Part shown: positions 14,847 through 20,297 of the stretch, piece after piece
Layout of the letters: each line of letters opens with the position of its first letter
Position numbering within the stretch: position 1 is the first letter of the stretch
Source of the DNA: Palsa-1392 sp036493915
GTDB lineage: Bacteria; Verrucomicrobiota; Verrucomicrobiia; Chthoniobacterales; UBA10450
NCBI GenBank assembly: GCA_036493915.1
Contig: DASXPA010000094.1
Coordinates: 1-21,967, forward strand
DNA length: 21,967 nucleotides
Direction of reading: 5' to 3'
Translations under genes and position numbers: made by a program
Notes under the pieces: model-generated
Seen by the model: the letters and a program-made list of their open reading frames with translations, nothing else
What the model was told of the DNA's origin: nothing
Databases searched by the model: none

Positions 14847-15323
14847 TTAGGCCGAGATCGGCTCAAGGAGCGCAAAGGACGCTGCGCGTTCCGCCAGTGG
14901 TGCTGCGATTCCTTCGAAATGCGCCCGCAGGCTACGCAGCTCCGAAGTGAGAAACGCGTCCATGAAACCGAACCTCCGGTCCACCCAGGCGTAGAGCCTG
15001 TTCTTGATCTCATAGTGGACTGCGAGCGTCACTTCCGTGCAGTCCGGCCGCACCGGCGTGAATTCGACCAAGCCCATGAGATCGACGTTGCCGCCCCACG
15101 ATTCGAAGGCGAATTGATCCGGCGCATCGCTCTCGACCGCCGCGATCACGGTGTGCGCCTCGAACCCGAGCGGGCCGCGAAAGCTGAAGTCGATGGTCTT
15201 GGACGAAGTGACCGTGGCTTTCGTCACCATGACGAACTGACGACGATAGGATTGAATGCTGGCGAGGCGGGTTTTGCACTCATCCAGCGACTGGCTCATG
15301 TGAAGAGTTTTTTGTAGCAGCAT
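14847..15323 (-). CDS. SRPBCC (START-like) domain protein
   Basis: A 158-residue single-domain protein resembling the polyketide cyclase / SRPBCC fold, a deep hydrophobic ligand-binding cavity. Recognisable parts are the first strand and helices (MLLQKTLHMSQSLDECKTRL, IQSYRRQF), the strands KTIDFSFRG and HTVIAAVESDAPDQFAFESW, GLVEFTPVRPDCTEVTLAVH, and the long C-terminal helix (FMDAFLTSELRSLRAHFEGI). The assignment rests on the strand-helix pattern and the TEVTLAVHYEIKN motif; the ligand is unknown. The ATG at 15323 is chosen; an in-frame ATG at 15299 would shorten it by eight residues. The stop TAA lies in a GCCTAACAA copy of the recurrent word. It is downstream of, and in the same direction as, bioD, about 110 bases away. 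Confidence 0.75.
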   Translation of the reverse strand: MLLQKTLHMSQSLDECKTRLASIQSYRRQFVMVTKATVTSSKTIDFSFRGPLGFEAHTVIAAVESDAPDQFAFESWGGNVDLMGLVEFTPVRPDCTEVTLAVHYEIKNRLYAWVDRRFGFMDAFLTSELRSLRAHFEGIAAPLAERAASFALLEPISA

Positions 15324-15432
15324 AGGTATTTTGGTTGTTGCGCTACTTTTAGCAACGCATGTGCCAACCCTTTTCTGCCTAGGGAAGCGCAATTTCGGCA
15401 CTGTTTTTGTGTTTAGATGCGATACACAACTG

Positions 15433-16110
15433 TCAGCGATTTGGTGGCTCAGTCGACGACGGCGGAGGCGCGAGTTGCGGCAGCATTTCGCGCAAACGCA
15501 GCGGGATCTGCGCGCTTGCGACATTGAAATCCTCGACCACGGAAATCGTTAGGCAGCGGCGCAGAATGGCAGCGTTCGTCGTCACCGCGAAGTCACCGCT
15601 TTCGCCGAGTTTGTTCAACACCACCCCGCCGCATCTCAGTCCTGCGGCTTCGATGCCGCGGACAGTGAGAAAAGTGTGATTCAAACAACCGAGCCGGTTG
15701 TGGACGACGACGATGACCGGCAGCTGCAAATCCGTCGCGAGATCACTTGAAAAATATTTGTCGCTGATCGGAACGATCCAGCCGCCCACACCTTCGACCA
15801 CCACGAAATCGACGCGCTCTCTCAACCTAACGAACCCCTCGAGCAGCACGGGAAGTTCGATCGCTCGCTTCTCCTCTAGCGCTGCTGTCAATGGCGCAGC
15901 TGGCGTTCGCAGCCAGATTGGATTCACGTCATTGATCGTGAGGCCGGTGGAGCTGGCGTCCAGGAGCAGTTCCGCATCCTGGCGATCGCCGCAGCAGATC
16001 GGTTTGTATCCGGCGGCGCGCAGACCACGCTCTCGCAACCGCTTGAGCAACCAAACGCTGAAAGCTGTTTTACCGACGCCAGTATCGGTCCCGGTGATGA
16101 AAACGCTCAC
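15433..16110 (-). CDS. bioD: Dethiobiotin synthase
   Basis: ATP-dependent carboxylation of 7,8-diaminopelargonate to dethiobiotin, the penultimate step of biotin synthesis. The 225 residues show the P-loop GTDTGVGKT (7-15), the substrate lysine in AAGYKPICCG (K36), the second nucleotide motif VVVEGVGGWIVPISDKYFSS, and the purine-binding GVVLNKLGE. The start is a GTG that overlaps the purQ stop codon (GTGA at 16110-16107), so it is translationally coupled to purQ. No other biotin genes are in the window. Pairing with a purine gene is unusual, although both pathways consume ATP and a carboxyl group. The C-terminal tail is proline-rich (PQLAPPPSSTEPPNR). Confidence 0.95.
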   Translation of the reverse strand: MSVFITGTDTGVGKTAFSVWLLKRLRERGLRAAGYKPICCGDRQDAELLLDASSTGLTINDVNPIWLRTPAAPLTAALEEKRAIELPVLLEGFVRLRERVDFVVVEGVGGWIVPISDKYFSSDLATDLQLPVIVVVHNRLGCLNHTFLTVRGIEAAGLRCGGVVLNKLGESGDFAVTTNAAILRRCLTISVVEDFNVASAQIPLRLREMLPQLAPPPSSTEPPNR

Positions 16111-16814
16111 GCGGCTGCCTGCTTGAGCGCGAGTGTTTGCAGCATCGACTCGAAAATTCTCCGGCCGTCACTGCTCCCGAGTCGGGCCTCGCAGGCGCGA
16201 TCGGGATGCGGCATCAATCCAAAAACATTCCGCGCGCGATTGCAGATGCCGGCGATGTTTTCAACCGAGCCGTTGGGATTTGCGGCCGGCGTCGCGCGCC
16301 CACTCGCGTCGCAATAACGGAGAAGGACCTGCTTGTGCTCATTCAGCTCGCGGAGGATCGTCTCATCCGCAAAATAACAGCCTTCGCCGTGGGCGATCGG
16401 AATTCGCAAGAGGGTCCCAACCGGGAGCCCGTGGAGAAATGGCGAATCGCTCGCCTCCACCCGCGTCGTCACATTATCGCAGACAAAATGGAGCGAGCGA
16501 TTGCGCACGAGTGCGCCGGGGAGCAGACGCGCTTCGCACAAAATTTGAAAACCATTGCAGATACCGATGACGAGTTTGCCCGCCCCCGCTTCTTCCACGA
16601 CCGCGCGCATGATCGGCGAGAAACGCGCGATCGCGCCGCAGCGCAAATAATCGCCGTAGGAAAATCCGCCCGGGAGGACGATCGCATCCCAATCGCCCAA
16701 CGAACTCTCCTTGTGCCAGACGTAGTCGGCTTCGATGCCATCGATCCCGCGGAGAGCGGCGAGGCAATCCTGATCGCAGTTAGAGCCGGGAAATTGAACG
16801 ATGGCGAATTTCAT
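16107..16814 (-). CDS. purQ: Phosphoribosylformylglycinamidine synthase subunit PurQ
   Basis: The glutaminase subunit of FGAM synthase: it hydrolyses glutamine and feeds ammonia to PurL in step four of purine synthesis. The 235-residue class I amidotransferase has the N-terminal family signature FAIVQFPGSNCDQDCLAAL, the oxyanion segment LPGGFSYGDYLRCGAIA, the nucleophile C86 in GICNGFQIL, and the partners H203 and E209 in LMPHPDRACEA. The nine bases directly before the ATG are a complete GCCTAACGA word. Downstream, bioD overlaps by four bases. The partner purS lies about 720 bases upstream, separated by one gene on the opposite strand; purL is not in the window. Confidence 0.97.
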   Translation of the reverse strand: MKFAIVQFPGSNCDQDCLAALRGIDGIEADYVWHKESSLGDWDAIVLPGGFSYGDYLRCGAIARFSPIMRAVVEEAGAGKLVIGICNGFQILCEARLLPGALVRNRSLHFVCDNVTTRVEASDSPFLHGLPVGTLLRIPIAHGEGCYFADETILRELNEHKQVLLRYCDASGRATPAANPNGSVENIAGICNRARNVFGLMPHPDRACEARLGSSDGRRIFESMLQTLALKQAAA

Positions 16815-16907
16815 TCGTTAGGCAAATAACCCTGCCGGTTTATCGACCCAACCGCGGCACTTTTCAATTTACACTCGCGGCAGCTCGGAAATAGCCTGCA
16901 GTCGATC

Positions 16908-17519
16908 ATGGGGGAAGGCGAATCATCCAAATCGGAAGGAATTTTGACCAAAATCATCGTCGGAGTGGCGACGCCAGTTCTGACGGCGCTGGCGCTTTAC
17001 TACTTCGGCCTCGGGGGCGGCGAAAAGAAAGAGCGCAAGGCGGTGCCGTCGGAGGTAAAAAGTGTCCAGCCGGTCGAAGACAGCGACCTCCGTACCCGCC
17101 AGGCGGAGCTCGAACACAAAATCGCCGAGCTCTCCGAGAGCAAGAAGGAAACGGTCCAGAGCGGGATCGCCGCGATCGAAACGCGGCGGGCTGAAGCTGA
17201 ACGCGCCGCCACCCCGGCCGAAACGAACGCGCCCAACATCAATGGTTACTGGTATGATCCCTCGACCGGCTCCGCCTATAACTTGCGCGTCGACGGCGAC
17301 CTCGTCACCCTTACGGAGTACACCTACCAGGTCGTGACCGCCTACGGCCAGGGGACGCTGCGCGGACGGCATGTTGACTTCGAATTTTATTCGGTCACGC
17401 TCGGCATCCGTGGGCGCGGCTCGCTCGAGGTCACGCCGGAGGGCGATCGGATCGCACTTACCGTCGTTAACCCGATCAACGGCCAGCGCACGACGAGCGA
17501 TCTGCAGCGAACGAATTGA
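16908..17519 (+). CDS. Membrane-anchored coiled-coil protein of unknown function
   Basis: I do not recognise this family. The 203 residues start with a short polar segment, followed by one transmembrane helix (ILTKIIVGVATPVLTALALY, about residues 12-33) and a charged linker. A predicted coiled coil follows (about 60-100: RTRQAELEHKIAELSESKKE, AIETRRAEAERAA). The C-terminal domain (about 108-203) is probably all beta: INGYWYDPSTGSAYNLRVDG, TLRGRHVDFEFYSVTLGIRG and VTPEGDRIALTVVNPINGQR. This last part resembles small lipocalin- or META-like 'NGxW' beta domains only loosely. It lies between purQ and purS on the opposite strand, 93 bases from the purQ start and 18 bases from the purS stop. Codon use is like its neighbours. 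Confidence 0.8.
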   Translation: MGEGESSKSEGILTKIIVGVATPVLTALALYYFGLGGGEKKERKAVPSEVKSVQPVEDSDLRTRQAELEHKIAELSESKKETVQSGIAAIETRRAEAERAATPAETNAPNINGYWYDPSTGSAYNLRVDGDLVTLTEYTYQVVTAYGQGTLRGRHVDFEFYSVTLGIRGRGSLEVTPEGDRIALTVVNPINGQRTTSDLQRTN

Positions 17520-17537
17520 GGCCGGTGTGCCGCCTCG

Positions 17538-17786
17538 TTAGGCGTGTTCGTTAGGCATTTCCAGGCGAAAGTCCTCGATCACCGGATTGGAGAGCAGATC
17601 GCGGCATAATTCCCGCAGCTTGGGCTCCTCTGCCGCCGCGTCTCCTTCCACCTCGATCTCGAAATAGCGGCCGATCCGCACCTCGCGCGCCGCCGCAAAG
17701 CCAAGATGGTGCATGGCCTCGCGCACGACCGTGCCCTGTGGATCGAGCACAGTTGTTTTCCGCATCACAATCACTTTCACCTTCAT
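17538..17786 (-). CDS. purS: Phosphoribosylformylglycinamidine synthase subunit PurS
   Basis: The small bridging subunit of the three-part FGAM synthase (PurS-PurQ-PurL). The 82 residues show the PurS signature: MKVKVIVMRKTTVLDPQGTV, VREAMHHLGF, REVRIGRYFEIEV and a C-terminal LLSNPVIEDFRLEM. The ATG at 17786 is the family start; the longer open frame upstream reads antisense through fabI. The last codons and stop are made from two copies of the recurrent word, one encoding the PNE of MPNEHA and one holding the TAA. It is divergent from fabI with 67 bases between starts. The gene that follows on its strand is purQ, after the intervening plus-strand gene. Confidence 0.93.
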   Translation of the reverse strand: MKVKVIVMRKTTVLDPQGTVVREAMHHLGFAAAREVRIGRYFEIEVEGDAAAEEPKLRELCRDLLSNPVIEDFRLEMPNEHA

Positions 17787-17815
17787 CGTCGCACTATGAA
17801 CTGAACGCGGAAAGA

Positions 17816-17845
17816 TTGCGACCTGCTCGCCAAAGCCGCTAGATT
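17816..17845 (+). promoter_or_regulatory. Candidate sigma-70 promoter of fabI
   Basis: TTGCGA (17816-17821), an 18-base spacer and TAGATT (17840-17845) resemble -35 and -10 boxes. The fabI ATG is only eight bases beyond the -10 box, so transcription would begin at or almost at the start codon, giving a leaderless mRNA. This fits the absence of a ribosome binding site. No experimental support. Confidence 0.4.
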
Positions 17846-17853
17846 CTCGCGTT

Positions 17854-18630
17854 ATGGCCGATCCAATTCTCGCGGGAAAAACCGGCGTCGTCTTCGGCGT
17901 CGCCAACAAACGCAGCATCGCCTGGGCAATCGCCAAAGCCTGGGCCGCGGCGGGTGCGAAACTGATCTTCAATTACCAGGGCGAGCGGCTAAAGGAAAAC
18001 GTCGAGGAACTGGTGAGCGAGTTCGGCGAGAACACGCCGCTCTGGCCTTGTGATGTTTCGAAGGACGAAGAGATCAGCGGTTTCTTTGCAAAAGTGGGTG
18101 GCCAAACTGACCGGCTCGATCTGCTTCTTCATTCGGTCGCCTTCGCTCCGAAGGAGGCGCTCGAGGGCGATTTTCTGAGCACGACACGCGACGCTTTTAC
18201 GACCGCACACGACGTCAGCGCCTATTCACTGGTCGCGCTCGCGCGGGCGTCGGCCCCGCTAATGACGGACGGCGGCAGTATTCTCGCGATGACCTATTAC
18301 GGCGCAGAAAAAGTGGTGCCGCACTACAATGTGATGGGCGTGGCGAAGGCGAGTCTGGAAGCGAGCACGCGTTATCTCGCTTACGATCTCGGTCCGAAAA
18401 AAATTCGCGTGAACTGCATTTCCGCCGGGCCGGTGAATACGCTGGCAGCGCGCGGCATCAGCGGTTTCTCCTCGATGCTGAAGCATTACCAGGAGCGCGC
18501 GCCCTTGAAGCGGAGCTGCGATCCGGCCGAGCTCGGGCAGACGGGCCTTTTCCTCGCGAGCGACGGCGGCGCCGCGATCACCGGTCAGGTCATTTACGTC
18601 GACGGCGGCTATCAGATCATGGGGATGTAA
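17854..18630 (+). CDS. fabI: Enoyl-[acyl-carrier-protein] reductase (NADH), FabI
   Basis: Reduces the trans-2-enoyl-ACP double bond in the last step of each fatty acid elongation cycle. The 258-residue short-chain dehydrogenase fold starts with the FabI-specific cofactor motif GVVFGVANKRSIAWAIAKAW (residues 11-30), then DLLLHSVAFAPK. The active-site pair is Y158 and K165 in HYNVMGVAKASLEA; the second tyrosine, Y148, is in MTYYGAEK. AGPVNTLAARGI (substrate loop) and GQVIYVDGGYQIMGM complete the family pattern. It is divergent from purS. A REP-like doublet begins seven bases after the stop codon. Confidence 0.97.
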   Translation: MADPILAGKTGVVFGVANKRSIAWAIAKAWAAAGAKLIFNYQGERLKENVEELVSEFGENTPLWPCDVSKDEEISGFFAKVGGQTDRLDLLLHSVAFAPKEALEGDFLSTTRDAFTTAHDVSAYSLVALARASAPLMTDGGSILAMTYYGAEKVVPHYNVMGVAKASLEASTRYLAYDLGPKKIRVNCISAGPVNTLAARGISGFSSMLKHYQERAPLKRSCDPAELGQTGLFLASDGGAAITGQVIYVDGGYQIMGM

Positions 18631-18636
18631 CCGACT

Positions 18637-18710
18637 GGCGCAAGCTTTCAGCTTGCGCGGTTCGTGCTTCCGCCTGCCGGTCAAACTCGCAAGCGGGAAG
18701 CTTGCCCTAC
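18637..18710. repeat. Second REPIN-like doublet between fabI and the HIT gene
   Basis: The left hairpin is a perfect nine-pair stem, GCGCAAGCT-TTC-AGCTTGCGC (18638-18658). The right hairpin GCAAGC-GGGAA-GCTTGC (18689-18705) is followed by CCTAC, so on the minus strand it starts with GTAG as REPs do. The two hairpins are inverted copies of each other. The element sits between convergent genes and probably also acts as their terminator. The GTAG holds the stop codon TAG of the HIT gene. Confidence 0.6.
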
Positions 18711-19045
18711 CCGGGTGGCCAGCCCAACGATCGCTTGCCTAATAGGTGCACATGCAGATGCGGCACGCTCTCGCCCGCGTCGGGTCCGCTATTGATTACG
18801 ACCCGATAACCGCTCTCATCGATTCCAAGATCGCGCGCTACCTTGGCGGCGGTTACGATCAACTTGCCTAACAATGGCTCATCTGATGGCCCCGCCTCCG
18901 CGAGCCGCGGAATGACGCGCTTGGGGACGATAAGAACGTGCACCGGTGCCTTCGGATCAACGTCGTGAAAAGCAATCAAATCGTTGTTCTCGAAAATGAT
19001 CTTGGCCGGGATTTCGCGGGCAATAATTTTCTCGAAGATAGTCAT
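18707..19045 (-). CDS. HIT-family (histidine triad) nucleotide hydrolase
   Basis: A 112-residue HINT-type protein that probably hydrolyses nucleoside phosphoramidates or adenylylated substrates. It begins MTIFEKIIAREIPAKIIFEN, continues DLIAFHDVDPKAPVHVLIVP, and carries the triad HLHVH in ESVPHLHVHLLGKR near the C-terminus, ending LGWPPG as is usual for this branch. The ATG at 19045 overlaps the stop of the upstream gene (ATGA), implying coupled translation; the longer open frame is antisense or out-of-frame extension. The stop codon TAG is part of a REP-like GTAG motif. The operon partners are an unknown protein and nrdR. Confidence 0.93.
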   Translation of the reverse strand: MTIFEKIIAREIPAKIIFENNDLIAFHDVDPKAPVHVLIVPKRVIPRLAEAGPSDEPLLGKLIVTAAKVARDLGIDESGYRVVINSGPDAGESVPHLHVHLLGKRSLGWPPG

Positions 19046-19602
19046 CGGATCGAGCAGATGAGATCGGCGACCTGCGGGCCGCCCAACATCTTCTCGCGTA
19101 GGAAACAGGTCACCTCCTCGCGCATCGCATCGCAGGCGCGTGTCCACGTCTTGACCGCGCAAAGATATTTGATCGCGGGCTGCAGACCGGAGAAATGCAA
19201 ACTGGTCGCGCCGGTGGCGAGGAGAGCGGCGAGGCGTTTTTCCAGCAGATCGAAAAACGCCAACTCATAGCCGTCGCCCGCGGCTTCGGCGATTTCGAAA
19301 AGCGAGATCGAGATCGGCGGGGGTGCCGGTCGAAAATGCGGAACGATTTCCTTGTAGCCGATCACTTTCAGAACGTAACGGACCGTTTGGTTCAGCTGGC
19401 TGAAAGCCACGACCGATTCGTCGGTGCGCAATCGCAGGTAAAACGCGATGCTTTCGGTAACGTGCTCGGTCAGCCACCAACTGGGGTAGCCAGCCTCGTC
19501 GGCCGCTTGCGTGATCGCAGCTTGCAGCCAGTCGCGATTGAATTCGAAAAGCTGTCCGCTCTCGGCGCGCAGGTAGGGAAATTCTTCTTTAAACGCGACC
19601 AT
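19042..19602 (-). CDS. Conserved-looking protein of unknown function in nrdR operon
   Basis: I do not recognise this family. The 186-residue soluble protein has no signal peptide or membrane helix. It starts MVAFKEEFPYLRAESGQLFE and carries FNRDWLQAAITQAADEAGYP, SWWLTEHVTESIAFYLRLRT, YVLKVIGYKEIVPHFRPAPP, SLFEIAEAAGDGYELAFFDL and a C-terminal helical part ending REKMLGGPQVADLICSIR. It looks mostly helical. The first half faintly recalls ATP-cone-like helices, but I would not claim this. Its start overlaps the end of nrdR by 14 bases and its stop overlaps the HIT start by four, so all three proteins should be made from one message. This context suggests a link to nucleotide metabolism, as an inference only. 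Confidence 0.8.
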   Translation of the reverse strand: MVAFKEEFPYLRAESGQLFEFNRDWLQAAITQAADEAGYPSWWLTEHVTESIAFYLRLRTDESVVAFSQLNQTVRYVLKVIGYKEIVPHFRPAPPPISISLFEIAEAAGDGYELAFFDLLEKRLAALLATGATSLHFSGLQPAIKYLCAVKTWTRACDAMREEVTCFLREKMLGGPQVADLICSIR

Positions 19603-20098
19603 TTTTTTTCGGCTCAGTGAAGAGTTCGCGTTGCAGGACGTCGGGCTTGATCCGGCGGGCGAGGGCCTGAATTTCCGCGACGAAATGATCGACGTTTTCG
19701 AAGCGGTGATGAACCGAGGCGTAACGCAGATACGCGACTTCATCCAAGTCGCGCAGTTTTTCCAGCGCCTTCGTGCCGATTTCGGTCGAGGTCACCTCCG
19801 GGCCGCTTGTCTCGATCTCGTGAATGATTTCCTCGACCGTTTCCTCCAGCCTAATGAGATTGATCGGCCGTTTCTCACAGGCTTTGGCGATGCTGTTCGA
19901 GAGTTTGCGGCGGTCGAAAACTTCATGCGTGCGATCGCGTTTCACGACACGGAGATGAGCGCGCTCAATCTGTTCGTAGGTCGTGTAACGAAAGGAGCAG
20001 ACGAGGCAAATCCGGCGACGACGGATGCTGGAGTTGTCGCGCGATTGCCGTGAATCGATGACCTTGTCATCGTTATTTCCGCACTTGGGGCAACGCAT
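19589..20098 (-). CDS. nrdR: Transcriptional repressor NrdR
   Basis: A zinc-ribbon and ATP-cone repressor that senses (d)ATP and turns off ribonucleotide reductase genes. The 169 residues begin MRCPKCGNNDDKVIDSRQSR, giving the zinc ligands C3, C6, C31 and C34 (ICLVC), then FRYTTYEQIE and the ATP-cone (about 48-138, VVKRDRTHEVFDRRKLSNSI, RLEETVEEIIHEIETSG, DEVAYLRYASVHHRF). The ATG at 20098 is the family start; an upstream in-frame extension to 20146 has no support. No ribonucleotide reductase gene or convincing NrdR box is visible in the window. The 3' end overlaps the next gene by 14 bases. Confidence 0.96.
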   Translation of the reverse strand: MRCPKCGNNDDKVIDSRQSRDNSSIRRRRICLVCSFRYTTYEQIERAHLRVVKRDRTHEVFDRRKLSNSIAKACEKRPINLIRLEETVEEIIHEIETSGPEVTSTEIGTKALEKLRDLDEVAYLRYASVHHRFENVDHFVAEIQALARRIKPDVLQRELFTEPKKNGRV

Positions 20099-20196
20099 GA
20101 TGTAGCCGAGAACCAACATGACACTACACTTGGTAGGCGCGGGCAACGCAAGCGAATTCCCATTCGTCGCGCGAAAAAACTTCAGCGCTCTTGCTT

Positions 20197-20297
20197 CTCG
20201 TTAGGCAAAAGCCTGCGTCGGAAAGTGAAACTGGATCTGCGGAAACATGTTCCTCCGAAGGGAAGCGCTTCTCCCCGCCAGGTTCTTGCCTAACGAG
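20197..20297. repeat. Inverted pair of the recurrent word upstream of nrdR / downstream of topB
   Basis: CTCGTTAGGCAA (20197-20208) and TTGCCTAACGAG (20286-20297) are perfect 12-base inverted repeats about 77 bases apart, each containing the full nine-base word. The right copy carries the topB stop codon. Between them lies GAAGCGCTTC, a perfect ten-base palindrome (about 20264-20273). No gene is seen from 20099 to 20289. The pair could form a terminator-like stem for topB, but the loop is long. Confidence 0.5.

Larger units (their letters stand above)
490..20296. repeat. Dispersed nine-base word TCGTTAGGC / GCCTAACGA
   Basis: Hand count gives 19 full copies, starting at 490, 667, 2358, 4074, 4743, 6696, 7295, 8473, 9143, 9721, 12123, 12822, 14635, 15546, 16815, 17535, 17548, 20198 and 20288. 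There are nine further copies of the core GTTAGGC / GCCTAAC (2598, 3297, 4426, 5439, 7762, 9466, 9909, 14846, 18866; position of core or of its flanked form). Chance would give well under one full copy on two strands of this length. Copies occur on both strands, inside genes in more than one frame, and at gene ends. Confidence 0.85.
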
